A DNA stretch of 64,000 bases from Rhodohalobacter halophilus (GTDB lineage: Bacteria > Bacteroidota > Rhodothermia > Balneolales > Balneolaceae): positions 1 through 64,000 of the forward strand of contig NZ_MDWE01000003.1 of the NCBI RefSeq assembly GCF_001715195.1, in the 5' to 3' direction. Shown piece by piece: positions 18,710 through 27,998 of this stretch (position 1 is its first letter; every line of letters starts with the position of its first letter). Both the position numbers and the translations under genes were made by a program. The notes below the pieces were generated by a model. It saw nothing but the letters and a program-made list of their open reading frames with translations. It was not told the DNA's origin and did not search any database.

Positions 18710-21190
18710 ATGAGGATTTTAAAATTTGGTGGGAGCTCCGTAGGAACTCCTGAAGCGCTGGAACGTGTCATCACAATTATCAAGGATAAGCAAGAAGTGG
18801 AACGCCTGATTGTGGTAGTATCTGCATTCAAAGGGGTGACGAATCAACTTTTTGAGCTGGCATCCCTCGCTGAGAACAACGATAGCCGTTATCAGGATAG
18901 TTTAGCAGAGATTGAAAAAAGGCACATTGATACTATCAATAAGATAATTCCTGTGAACAATCGCAGCGACTCCATTACAGGTTTTAAAATTATGCTCAAT
19001 GAACTGGAGAATGTTCTCAAGGGAGTATCGCTGGTTCAGGAACTATCCAATAAAACCCTCGATTTTGTTGTCGGCTTCGGAGAGCGTTTTTCAGCTTCCA
19101 TTTTGAGTGCGTGCTTGCAAAACAGGGGGGTGGATTCTCTCTATACGGATACCCGGCAACTCATCAAAACCGATACAAGTTTTGGCGCCGCCAAGGTAAT
19201 CACCTCGTCTACGTTCATGAATATAAAAGAGTTCGTAAAGCAGCATGATGAAAATGTAATTGTGGCCACAGGATTTATCTCATCATCGGAGAAAAATGAA
19301 TCCACAACGTTAGGAAGGGGAGGATCAGACTATACGGCATCACTTTTCGGGGCAGCAACCGGAGCAAAAATGATTGAAATATGGACGGATGTGGATGGAT
19401 TGATGACTGCAGACCCCAGAAAAGTAGAGCGTGCATTTTCTATGGATTACGCCTCCTACGAGGAAGCTATGGAGATGTCCCATTTTGGCGCTAAGGTTAT
19501 CTATCCGCCAACAATTCAGCCTGTATTGAAATCAGGGATACCTATTTTAATTAAAAACACGTTCAAGCCCGACCACCCCGGTACACTTATCCAGCAAAAA
19601 GGAGAGAAGGAGAATGTAAATGGGAATATAAGGGGTATCTCATCCATTGATAATATCGCTTTGATTACAATTAAAGGAAGCGGTATGATCGGTGTAACCG
19701 GTGTGGCCGCAAGGATTTTTAACGCACTGGCCAGGGAGAGTATTAATATCATTCTTATCACCCAGTCCTCATCGGAGCATACAATCTCATTGGCGGTAAT
19801 GCCGGATCAGGCTCAAATGGCTAAAGCGGCAATTGAATTAGAGTTCAGTGAAGAGATTAAACATGACGTCATTGATGAAGTTCGTATCGAAAAAGAGCTC
19901 TCTGCCATTGCAGTTGTAGGAGAAGATATGCGTCAAATTCCGGGTATTGCCGGCAAGGTATTTTATGCATTGGGCCGTAATGGTATCAATGTTATTGCTA
20001 TTGCTCAGGGAGCATCCGAGAGAAATATTTCTTTTGTGGTGGCAAAAAAGAATGAGAAGAAAGCTGTGAACACTATTCATGACGCATTTTTTCTTTCAGG
20101 TGAGAAATCAATTAACCTGTATTTAATTGGCACCGGGTTGATCGGTGGAATGTTGTTAGAACTTCTGGAGAATCAAAAAGAGGAGTTGAGAACAAAATAC
20201 AAGCTCGACATTCAGTTGAAAGGGGTTGCAACAAGTCGGAACATGTTGATAGGAGAATCATCTATTTCACTTTCTGATTGGAGAAAAGAGATCGAGGAGA
20301 AAGGACGGGAAATGTCACTGAGCAAGTTTGTTGAAAAAATGAAATCGGCAAACCTGTCGAACAGTATTTTTATCGATTGTACAGCGAGTCCCGACATTCA
20401 AACGGTGTACGAAGATATTTTGAGTCAGAGTATATCGATCGTCTCACCAAATAAAAAAGCAAACTCATCATCGATGGAGTTTTATAATCTGCTTCAGAAA
20501 ACGGCCGAAAAGCATAACTGTGCTTTTAAATTTGAAACCAATGTAGGAGCCGGACTTCCTATCATTGAAACCATTCATGAACTGGTTCGAACCGGTGATA
20601 GAGTGGATCGTATTGAAGGGGTATTATCAGGTACACTGAGCTATATTTTTAATGATTTTGACGGCAAATCATCCTTTAGTGATGTGGTGAAAACAGCAAA
20701 AGAGAAAGGGTACACCGAGCCGGACCCGCGTGAAGATCTGAATGGTAATGATGTGGGCAGAAAACTATTAATACTTGCAAGAGTAGCCGGTTATAATGTT
20801 GAGATGGAGGATATAGATATTCAAAATTTAGTCCCGAATGATGCGAGAGATGTGGATAGTGTGGACGATTTTTTCAATAAACTGAAAAATCACGACGCTC
20901 ACTACAATCGCCTGCAAAATGAGGCAAATTCGGAAAATAAAAAATTGTGCTACATCGCCCGTTTTGAAAACGGTAAAGGAGTCGTAAAACTGGAAAAAAT
21001 TGATGACTCACACCCGTTTTACAATTTATCAGGCAGCGACAATATTGTGGCATTTTACACAACATATTATGATGAGTCACCTCTGATTGTAAAAGGACCG
21101 GGTGCAGGAGCCAAGGTGACGGCTGCAGGCGTAATTTCTGATATATTACGTGTTGCAAATACCAAGGCATATAATAACGCGGGGGACTAA
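18710..21190 (+). CDS. thrA: Bifunctional aspartate kinase / homoserine dehydrogenase I
   Basis: It catalyses the first and third steps of threonine synthesis from aspartate. In 826 residues it shows aspartate kinase (MRILKFGGSSVGTPE, then LGRGGSDYTASLFGAA near residue 205), two ACT regulatory repeats (about 320-460, each with an I-x-GxGM or VGEDM start) and homoserine dehydrogenase (NLYLIGTGLIGG near 465, VSPNKKANSSS, EGVLSGTLSYIFNDF). The ACT domains imply allosteric feedback by threonine. It is the first gene of the thrABC operon. Confidence 0.96.
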   Translation: MRILKFGGSSVGTPEALERVITIIKDKQEVERLIVVVSAFKGVTNQLFELASLAENNDSRYQDSLAEIEKRHIDTINKIIPVNNRSDSITGFKIMLNELENVLKGVSLVQELSNKTLDFVVGFGERFSASILSACLQNRGVDSLYTDTRQLIKTDTSFGAAKVITSSTFMNIKEFVKQHDENVIVATGFISSSEKNESTTLGRGGSDYTASLFGAATGAKMIEIWTDVDGLMTADPRKVERAFSMDYASYEEAMEMSHFGAKVIYPPTIQPVLKSGIPILIKNTFKPDHPGTLIQQKGEKENVNGNIRGISSIDNIALITIKGSGMIGVTGVAARIFNALARESINIILITQSSSEHTISLAVMPDQAQMAKAAIELEFSEEIKHDVIDEVRIEKELSAIAVVGEDMRQIPGIAGKVFYALGRNGINVIAIAQGASERNISFVVAKKNEKKAVNTIHDAFFLSGEKSINLYLIGTGLIGGMLLELLENQKEELRTKYKLDIQLKGVATSRNMLIGESSISLSDWRKEIEEKGREMSLSKFVEKMKSANLSNSIFIDCTASPDIQTVYEDILSQSISIVSPNKKANSSSMEFYNLLQKTAEKHNCAFKFETNVGAGLPIIETIHELVRTGDRVDRIEGVLSGTLSYIFNDFDGKSSFSDVVKTAKEKGYTEPDPREDLNGNDVGRKLLILARVAGYNVEMEDIDIQNLVPNDARDVDSVDDFFNKLKNHDAHYNRLQNEANSENKKLCYIARFENGKGVVKLEKIDDSHPFYNLSGSDNIVAFYTTYYDESPLIVKGPGAGAKVTAAGVISDILRVANTKAYNNAGD

Positions 21191-21227
21191 TTTTGGTAGT
21201 TTGCGCAAAGATAAATTCTAGTTAATT

Positions 21228-22181
21228 GTGATGGGAGAAAGAAAAAGAAAATCAGTTACAGTATTTGCCCCGGCCACTGTTGCCAATGTAGCGTGTGGAT
21301 TTGACGTGTTGGGATTTGCAATACATGGATTGGGCGACGAAGTAACAGCCAGAATTAGTGATCAGCCGGGGATTACCATTGCGTCAATAGAGGGAGATGG
21401 AGGTAAACTCCCGCTCGAAACCGAAAAGAATACTGCCGGACTTTCAGCGACGTCACTTCTAAATGAATTGGGTTACGGAGATACACCCGGAATTGAACTC
21501 AGAATAAAAAAAAATATGCCGCTTGGAAGTGGTTTGGGATCCAGTGCTGCAAGTTCAGCTGCAGCCGTTGTGGCGGTTAATGAATTTTTTGGAAAACCTT
21601 TTACCACGTCAGAACTATTGCCATTTGCCGTAGATGGAGAAATTGCAGCGAGTGGAACGGCACATGCCGATAATGTAGCTGCCTCACTTTTTGGCGGGTT
21701 TATACTTGTAAAAACACATCAGCCACCGGATGTTATTACTTTGCCAACACCAGAAGACTTGCACTGTACGATTGTTCATCCCCATATCGAAATAAATACT
21801 AAAAATAGCCGGTTGATTTTGAAAAAAGAGATTCTTCTGGAGAAAGCCGTCACACAGTGGGCAAATGTAGGGGGGTTGGTTGCCGGGCTATATAAGAATG
21901 ATTACAGTTTGATTGCCCGATCACTGCATGATGAAATTATTGAACCGGTTCGTTCGGTTTTGATACCCGGGTTCGATGAAATGAAATCAGCGGCGATACA
22001 GGGTGGAGCTTTTGGGTGCAGTATTTCAGGATCGGGACCTTCAGTTTTTGCCCTTAGCAAATCCAGAAAAGAGGCTCAGCATATTGGTGAAAAGATGGGG
22101 GAGTCACTGAAAAAGCTTGGACTGGATTTTGATATCTATATTTCAAAAATCAACACAGAAGGTGCCAAAGTTTTGGATTGA
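21228..22181 (+). CDS. thrB: Homoserine kinase
   Basis: It phosphorylates homoserine. This 317-residue GHMP kinase opens with VTVFAPATVANVACGFDVLGFA. The ATP loop is PLGSGLGSSAASSAAAV (residues about 95-111), and the C-terminal motif is GGAFGCSISGSGPSVFAL. The ATG at 21228 is followed by a second at 21231, and either could be used. It lies 37 bp after thrA. Confidence 0.96.
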   Translation: MMGERKRKSVTVFAPATVANVACGFDVLGFAIHGLGDEVTARISDQPGITIASIEGDGGKLPLETEKNTAGLSATSLLNELGYGDTPGIELRIKKNMPLGSGLGSSAASSAAAVVAVNEFFGKPFTTSELLPFAVDGEIAASGTAHADNVAASLFGGFILVKTHQPPDVITLPTPEDLHCTIVHPHIEINTKNSRLILKKEILLEKAVTQWANVGGLVAGLYKNDYSLIARSLHDEIIEPVRSVLIPGFDEMKSAAIQGGAFGCSISGSGPSVFALSKSRKEAQHIGEKMGESLKKLGLDFDIYISKINTEGAKVLD

Positions 22182-22218
22182 CCAAGCCCTGGATGATAAA
22201 CAGATAAATATCGAACAC

Positions 22219-23538
22219 ATGAAATTTATAAGCACAAGGGATCATTCACCGCGGATCAGTTTTTTTGAAGCGATGCGCAAAGGTCTTGCTCCGGATGGCG
22301 GCCTTTATATGCCCGAGAAAATTCCTGTACTTTCAGAGAGTTTCTGGTCATCAATTTCAGGCAAAAGCTTTACGGAGATCGCTTACCAAATGGCCAAACC
22401 CTATTTGGAGGAAGAGCTAACGGACAACACTTTAAGAGCCGTAGTTGAAGAAGCTTTCAACTTTCCTATTCAGATGAGAAGCCTTGAGAACCGGCAGCAT
22501 GTGCTTGAACTTTTTCATGGACCAACACTGGCATTTAAAGATTTTGGTGCACGATTTATGGCTCGCCTGTTCTCCGAAATTGCTCAAAAAAAGGAAGAGG
22601 AAGTAACGATACTTGTTGCTACTTCAGGGGATACCGGAGGCGCAGTTGCTAACGGGTTTTATAAAGTGCCCGGTGTTAACGTATGTCTGCTGTATCCTAA
22701 AGGAAAGGTGAGCCCCCTGCAGGAAAAACAGATGACCACACTTGGCGAAAATATCACAGCTCTTGAAGTAGACGGAGTTTTTGATGACTGTCAGCGCCTG
22801 GTGAAGAAAGCGTTTTTGGATAATGAGTTAAATAAAAATATTCAGCTTAGTTCGGCCAACTCGATTAATATAGCAAGGCTTCTGCCACAATCATTTTATT
22901 ATGCTTATGCTGTTGCTAAACTCATGAGTAGCGATGAACTGACTGATCCGCCGGTTTTTTCGGTGCCCAGTGGTAATTTTGGCAATCTTACCGGTGGATT
23001 GCTCGCAAAGCGAATGGGATTGCCGGTAAAGCACTTTTTGGCGGCTACCAATGTGAATGATGTGGTTCCAAATTATTTGAAGAGTGGTGATTTTGAACCA
23101 AAAAATTCCATTCAGACCATATCCAATGCTATGGATGTTGGAAATCCGAGCAATTTTTCGAGGATGAGGTTTCTGTTTCAGGATGCAGAATATTCGATGA
23201 GAAGCGTTATAACAGGATATTCCTATTCTGATGAAGACACACGCCAAACCATACTGGATGTCTATGAAAAAAAGGGTGGGTACCTGCTTTGTCCACATAC
23301 CGCTATAGGGTATCGGGCAGCTGATGAGTATCAATCTGAAAATGACGTTGATAACCATATAATTACGCTTGCTACAGCACACCCCGTGAAATTTCGAGAC
23401 GTAATCGAGCCGGTAATTGGGAAAAAAATTGAAGTTCCCACCCGGTTAAATCGTACTCTCAAAAATGATAAGAAGAGTATTTCAATGGATAGACATTATG
23501 AATCGTTCAAGGAAAAGTTAATAGAATTGAATGCATAG
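22219..23538 (+). CDS. thrC: Threonine synthase
   Basis: It converts phosphohomoserine to threonine with PLP. I set the start at the ATG at 22219 (MKFISTRDHSPRISFFEAM). The 34 codons open upstream overlap thrB and do not resemble the family. LAPDGGLYMPEKIP, the PLP lysine in FHGPTLAFKDFGARF (about residue 110) and ATSGDTGGAVANGF are diagnostic. The length of about 439 aa fits the bacterial type. It is the last gene of the thr operon. Confidence 0.96.
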   Translation: MKFISTRDHSPRISFFEAMRKGLAPDGGLYMPEKIPVLSESFWSSISGKSFTEIAYQMAKPYLEEELTDNTLRAVVEEAFNFPIQMRSLENRQHVLELFHGPTLAFKDFGARFMARLFSEIAQKKEEEVTILVATSGDTGGAVANGFYKVPGVNVCLLYPKGKVSPLQEKQMTTLGENITALEVDGVFDDCQRLVKKAFLDNELNKNIQLSSANSINIARLLPQSFYYAYAVAKLMSSDELTDPPVFSVPSGNFGNLTGGLLAKRMGLPVKHFLAATNVNDVVPNYLKSGDFEPKNSIQTISNAMDVGNPSNFSRMRFLFQDAEYSMRSVITGYSYSDEDTRQTILDVYEKKGGYLLCPHTAIGYRAADEYQSENDVDNHIITLATAHPVKFRDVIEPVIGKKIEVPTRLNRTLKNDKKSISMDRHYESFKEKLIELNA

Positions 23539-23652
23539 AGGATCTTTTGACATGAATTAAGTGATTTCATTTTTACCAATGGATTGCAAAAGCACAAACG
23601 ATCCCGTATATTTGGTTTCTATAAAAGATTTAATCAACGCCAGACCACGATT

Positions 23653-23865
23653 ATGAAAAAAGGAATTCATCCCGATTATAAAGAAATTACAGTAGTTTTA
23701 AGTGATGGTACTGAGATGAAAACAAGAAGTACCATGGACGTTTCTGATGGTATTTACAAGAGTGAGGTAGATTCTAAAAACCATCCGTTCTACAATAAGG
23801 ATCAGAAAATTACTCAAAAAGCGGGTCGTATCGATCGTTTCAACAAGCGATACGCAAAGAAGTAA
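23653..23865 (+). CDS. rpmE: Ribosomal protein L31
   Basis: The 70-residue protein MKKGIHPDYKEITVVLSDG... with the C-terminal HPFYNKDQKITQKAGRIDRFNKRYAKK is L31. It binds the large subunit and bridges to the 30S head. The Zn-binding cysteines of the C+ form are absent (no Cys at all), so this is a C- variant. The start at 23653 gives the standard N-terminus; the 23 codons upstream are spurious. A strong terminator follows. Confidence 0.92.
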   Translation: MKKGIHPDYKEITVVLSDGTEMKTRSTMDVSDGIYKSEVDSKNHPFYNKDQKITQKAGRIDRFNKRYAKK

Positions 23866-23888
23866 AGCCGCTTAATTGTACAAAATTT

Positions 23889-23924
23889 AAGGATGTAGTG
23901 AATTTCATTACATCCTTTTTTTAT
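23889..23924 (+). terminator. Rho-independent terminator after rpmE
   Basis: A stem pairs GGATGTA with TACATCC, with an 11-nt loop, followed directly by seven T residues. Confidence 0.85.
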
Positions 23925-23935
23925 ATAGATAGCTC

Positions 23936-24571
23936 ATGGATGTTAAACAGTATGCTGTCGGCCCGTTTGCCGAAAATACCTACCTGCTCACGCAGAATCA
24001 TCAATCAATCCTGATCGACCCCGGATTTTTTGATCCAAGAGAGTTCACTGTATTTGAGAGTGACCTTGAGGAGCTGGGGTCGGAACTGGTTGCCGTCTGT
24101 TTGACACATGCCCATGTCGATCATATTATGGGGCTGAATAAAGTGCTCAACGAGTTTGATGTGCCGGTATATCTTAACCACAGCGATCTATATTTGTGGA
24201 ATCAGTATCCGGATCAGGCGCTCAGGTTTGGCATTCGTACTTCAGGATTTGATTTTACCCCGAAAGAGCTGCCTGAACAGGAGTCATTCTCAATCGGTGG
24301 GTTTTTGTTTGATGTTCTCTATACTCCGGGTCACTCCCCTGATCATGTCTCGCTCTATTTTCCGGAAGATCAACTGGTAATTGCCGGAGATGCTCTGTTT
24401 CGTGAAAGTATTGGCCGAACCGATCTGTATAAAGCAGATTTCGATCTGCTGGCAAAATCCATCCGGGAAAAACTTTATAAACTTCCCGAAGAGACGAAAG
24501 TGCTATCCGGGCATGGGCCGTCTACCACAATCGGCCACGAAATGAGCAATAATAATTTTGTGAAAGGGTAG
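23936..24571 (+). CDS. Metallo-beta-lactamase-fold hydrolase (glyoxalase II-like)
   Basis: This 211-residue enzyme has the dinuclear metal motif THAHVDHIMG (residues about 60-69), a later metal His in TPGHSPDHVSLY, and Asp/His in IAGDALF and LSGHGPST. It is of the short hydroxyacylglutathione-hydrolase-like type without the C-terminal glyoxalase II domain. The substrate is unknown. It faces the convergent TPR-like gene with an 8-bp gap. Confidence 0.88.
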   Translation: MDVKQYAVGPFAENTYLLTQNHQSILIDPGFFDPREFTVFESDLEELGSELVAVCLTHAHVDHIMGLNKVLNEFDVPVYLNHSDLYLWNQYPDQALRFGIRTSGFDFTPKELPEQESFSIGGFLFDVLYTPGHSPDHVSLYFPEDQLVIAGDALFRESIGRTDLYKADFDLLAKSIREKLYKLPEETKVLSGHGPSTTIGHEMSNNNFVKG

Positions 24572-24578
24572 AAGATAG

Positions 24579-25211
24579 TTACTCTTTACTTTTAGACTCT
24601 GCAATCTTCTGCTGAAGCCGAAAGATTTGCTCATCATAATACTCCTTCTTCGAAGAGTTGGACCGACGAAGTTTTTTAAACGTTTCAATAGCCCCTTTAA
24701 AGTTGCCCTGTTTTTCGTGAATAACGGCGAGTGTTTCCGTTACAATGTCATCCACCTGATTGCTGTTTTCACTTAAATCCGGCTGATCTTCATCCGAAAG
24801 ATCCGGTTTGATACGTTTCTTCTCAGCAGAGGAGAGTTTGGCGATGAGTGAGTCGAGATCTTGAATGGGATGCCCCCTGTCTTTATGTTGGTTCCGTTTG
24901 AAGGGTTCACGCTTCTGCTCGGGTTCCCATGCATTGAAGTGACGAGGATGAGCCATCACATAGTGCAAGCGCTCCATGAGGAGACTGCCCGGTGCAAAAA
25001 TTTTAGCTTTCAGTGCGGCCTGAACAGCTTCTTGCTTCTGGCCATTTCGGTGATAAAGCCATGAGAGAAAGAAGTAACCCACTGCACCAATATTGCGTTT
25101 ATGGATATGGTTCTCCAACCGCTCAATTGCAGTGTTAGGATCAGATTCAAACTGATCGACATATCCCTGCAGGGATTTTGGTATTTGTTCTGCCGATAAA
25201 TTCATGCCCAA
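24579..25211 (-). CDS. TPR-like hypothetical protein
   Basis: This 210-residue helical protein has one or two tetratricopeptide-like hairpins near residues 20-70 (YFFLSWLYHRNGQKQEAVQAALKAKIFAP) and another at the C-terminus (AVIHEKQGNFKGAIETFKKLRR). It follows lptE by 23 bp on the same strand and probably belongs to the sigma54 activator-lptE transcript. In Bacteroidota a similar helical gene often follows lptE. The start could be 25211 or the ATG two codons later. Confidence 0.7.
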   Translation of the reverse strand: MGMNLSAEQIPKSLQGYVDQFESDPNTAIERLENHIHKRNIGAVGYFFLSWLYHRNGQKQEAVQAALKAKIFAPGSLLMERLHYVMAHPRHFNAWEPEQKREPFKRNQHKDRGHPIQDLDSLIAKLSSAEKKRIKPDLSDEDQPDLSENSNQVDDIVTETLAVIHEKQGNFKGAIETFKKLRRSNSSKKEYYDEQIFRLQQKIAESKSKE

Positions 25212-25233
25212 AAGTATTGAAAGACGAGAAGAT

Positions 25234-25749
25234 TTACCAATTACTTACAGCATCATTAAACATATTATTTGCAATCTGCTGTAGGGCAGCTTCCGCGGCC
25301 TCAATCTCTCCGTCAACGGGATTTTCGAGTGTGTTGTAAGTGGCACTTCCGCTAAAGTTTTTATTCCATAGCGGTTCGTCATCTTTTTGATATTGAAAGG
25401 TAGCCCGAACGGTGATTTGAACTTCATTGATGTTAGCCTGTTCATCCCCGCGTACACTAAAGGGGCGGTTGACATAATTTTGAATTGCCCCCTCAACATA
25501 AGCATCTGATGAGGCTTGATCACTGGATAGTGAGAGCCGGCTTTGATTTACAAACCGATTGATCAGTGCACGATTCAAACGATCACTTAAATCGCCCAGT
25601 CCGCTTTGAGATTGATCCGGAAAGAATGGAATGTGTATGGTTCGAACATCGGATGGAATGGAGGTGCCTGTAAAACTGTAACTGATGCAGCCGGCAAGGA
25701 ACAGGGAGAAGAGGATCGAAACCCCGATGATAGACTTACTGAAGGTCAT
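25234..25749 (-). CDS. lptE: LPS-assembly lipoprotein LptE
   Basis: I start this at the ATG at 25749, which gives a lipoprotein signal (MTFSKSIIGVSILFSLFLAGC, lipidated Cys at residue 21). The 32 codons upstream overlap the sigma-54 activator and are not a signal peptide. The mature part with YSFTGTSIPSDVRTIHIPFF and DLSDRLNRALINRF matches the Bacteroidota LptE group. LptE plugs the LptD barrel for LPS export. It overlaps the preceding gene by 14 bp. Confidence 0.85.
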   Translation of the reverse strand: MTFSKSIIGVSILFSLFLAGCISYSFTGTSIPSDVRTIHIPFFPDQSQSGLGDLSDRLNRALINRFVNQSRLSLSSDQASSDAYVEGAIQNYVNRPFSVRGDEQANINEVQITVRATFQYQKDDEPLWNKNFSGSATYNTLENPVDGEIEAAEAALQQIANNMFNDAVSNW

Positions 25750-27028
25750 ATTGATCCAATTTTCTGTAGAGTGTTCGTTCGCTGACGCCGAGCGCTTCAG
25801 AGGCTTTTCTTCGGTTTCCTTCGTAGCGTTTGAGAGCCTGTTCAATAAGAAACTTTTCAGCCTCCTCTATGGAGGGAATCTCTTTACCGGCAAAAAAGCT
25901 CTCTACATCATCGTCATCCTTTTCGTGGTGATGATCTGCGGGGGTGGAGATCCCGAGAGATTCTTTGGAAGACTGTGAATCACGATAGATATGACTTGAA
26001 ATATCATTTGGGTCGATATCCCGAGGCATTGTGCTTGGCAGAGCTTTTAACTCCTTGTCTGAAAATGTGGAGTAGACAAACTTTGCAAGCATCTTTTTCA
26101 GGTCGGATATATCTCCCTGCATTTCAAGCAGAGCCCGGTAAATAATTCCCATGTCAGCTCCCGAATGTCCGTCAAAGCCCGAAGACTCCTCCTCTTCATA
26201 GTCATTTCTTGAAAGAACCGGCAGATTATCAGCAGAGCCCAGGTGCTGACGCCCTTTTAAATATTTCTGTAGTGTATCTTTGTCGATAAACTGAGATTTT
26301 TCCAGTACAACAAGCTGTTCCGCAACATTTCTCAACTCGCGGATGTTTCCCGGCCACCGATAAGAGACCAGCAGCTCCTTTGCTTCATCGGAAAAACCCT
26401 GGAAAACGGAGTCGTACTTAGAGGAGAATTCGGTAACGAATTTTCGGAAAATCGGGATGATATCATCCTGTCGATCGCGAAGTGGTGGCAGCTTAATTTT
26501 AACGGTATCGAGCCGGTAGTATAGATCTTCCCGGAATTTACCCTGCTGAACCAATTCCCATAAATCTTTGTTTGTAGCGGCGATTACACGGACATCCGCT
26601 GTGTACATTTTACTGGAACCGACCCGGAAAAATTCACCGCTTTCGAGAACTCGAAGGAGTTTAACCTGTATATTTTTGGGTGTGTCGCCAATTTCATCCA
26701 GAAAGATGGTGCCGCCATCCGCTTTTTCAAAATAACCTTTTCGAGCTTCATGAGCTCCGGTGAACGATCCTTTTTCGTGGCCAAACAGCTCGCTTTCGAT
26801 AATCCCTTCGGGAATGGCCCCACAGTTCACAATCACCAGGTCATTGCGGGTTCGCTTACTCAATGAATGGATAGCCCTTGCGGTAACATCTTTACCTACA
26901 CCGCTCTCACCCTGCAGAAGTACGGTAATATCCGTACCTGAAACCTGCATGATCTTATCAACCACCTGTTTGATGGCTGCAGATTCGCCAATGATTCCGT
27001 AACGCTCTTGTAGTGCTTCTCTGTCCAT
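25736..27028 (-). CDS. Sigma-54-dependent transcriptional activator (AAA+ and Fis HTH)
   Basis: The AAA+ domain begins almost at the N-terminus (residues about 12-240): Walker A GESGVGKD, the sigma-54 contact loop GSFTGA, and Walker B GGTIFLDEIGD. A Fis-type HTH closes the protein (NRRKASEALGVSERTLYRKL). No receiver or GAF domain precedes the AAA+ part, so activity is presumably controlled in trans or by level, as in PspF. The start at 27028 (MDREALQERYG) is preferred over 27037. It overlaps lptE, the gene order common near miaB in Bacteroidota. Confidence 0.9.
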   Translation of the reverse strand: MDREALQERYGIIGESAAIKQVVDKIMQVSGTDITVLLQGESGVGKDVTARAIHSLSKRTRNDLVIVNCGAIPEGIIESELFGHEKGSFTGAHEARKGYFEKADGGTIFLDEIGDTPKNIQVKLLRVLESGEFFRVGSSKMYTADVRVIAATNKDLWELVQQGKFREDLYYRLDTVKIKLPPLRDRQDDIIPIFRKFVTEFSSKYDSVFQGFSDEAKELLVSYRWPGNIRELRNVAEQLVVLEKSQFIDKDTLQKYLKGRQHLGSADNLPVLSRNDYEEEESSGFDGHSGADMGIIYRALLEMQGDISDLKKMLAKFVYSTFSDKELKALPSTMPRDIDPNDISSHIYRDSQSSKESLGISTPADHHHEKDDDDVESFFAGKEIPSIEEAEKFLIEQALKRYEGNRRKASEALGVSERTLYRKLDQYDLQ

Positions 27029-27258
27029 AATCAACATTCAATTAACAATGTAAAGGTAAGAAAATTCTGAATCTTGCCATAGAACGGATTTTAAATTCAA
27101 TCCAAGAAACTGAAGAAAAGTAAAGAGCAGGTTTTATATCCATTTCCGATTCAATTATACTTAATTGACCGTGATGAAAACGATGTAACCAATCAGGCAT
27201 TGAGTCGTCACACTTTTATTAATGGTAGATCGGTTGACAATATTGGTTAATAAATTGA

Positions 27259-27921
27259 ATGAGTAAATCATCTCAAAATGAAGAGTATCAGCTCATAGAG
27301 AAAATTCTGAATGGAAATCAGGATTTGTATGAGGTATTGGTTGATAGATACTCATCCATGGTTTTTTATGTTGTGCGTCGATTTGAGAAAGATCCGGATG
27401 AGGTGGAGGAGCTGGCTCAGGAAATTTTCGTTAAAGCCTATGAAAAACTTCACCAGTTCAAAGAGAATTCGAAGTTTTCAACATGGCTTTACACGATTGC
27501 CATGAATCACGGCCGTGATTATGCTGAAATTAATGAGGGAATTGTATATACCCTGCTTCTTGATTTTGATGCACTTCGTTCAGTACATAAAACCGGGCAA
27601 TCACCTGCAATCGACTATATTCTCAAACCTGTAATCCGTGCCTCAAATGAAGCACTGACCGGAAACATTGAAGGTGTGGTAAATCCCGTCGAAGCAAGAG
27701 CGGCCGTTTTTGCCATAGCCGGTGAGGATACACTTTCATCTACCTATGCTGATGAGGAGTCAGGATATTTTATGCTGGTTGGCCTTGAGGAAGGAAGTTA
27801 CAATGTTTCCGTGAATCCAAGGGAAGAGGGGTATGAAGAGACAATCATAGAAGATGTTTCAGTAACTGTTGGTGAATCAACAGATTTAGAGACAGTTGAA
27901 CTGAATGAATCAGGCAGTTAA
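27259..27921 (+). pseudogene. Chimera of ECF sigma-factor head and DUF4382 tail
   Basis: Residues 1-88 are the region-2 half of an ECF sigma factor: LVDRYSSMVFYVVRRF, DEVEELAQEIFVKAYEKL and the -10-binding FSTWLYTIAMNHGRDY. From about residue 90 the sequence becomes the second half of a DUF4382 lipoprotein (INEGIVYTLLLDFDALRSV, then LKPVIRASNE), followed by a carboxypeptidase-regulatory-like beta domain to residue 220. Sigma region 4, which reads the -35 box, is missing, as are the signal peptide and first half of DUF4382. The join is near 27520-27535 and in frame. This looks like an internal deletion between two neighbouring genes. It lies on the opposite strand to its neighbours. Confidence 0.8.
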
Positions 27922-27943
27922 GTGTAGATCGAAATATCAGAGT

Positions 27944-27978
27944 AAAAAAAGGCTTCGTGTGAAAACGAAGCCTTTTTT
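27944..27978. terminator. Bidirectional terminator between the chimera and miaB
   Basis: The stem AGGCTTCG/CGAAGCCT has an A-run on its left and a T-run on its right, so it can serve both convergent genes. Confidence 0.85.
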
Positions 27979-27998
27979 AATTTTGAAAATAGGCTCGT

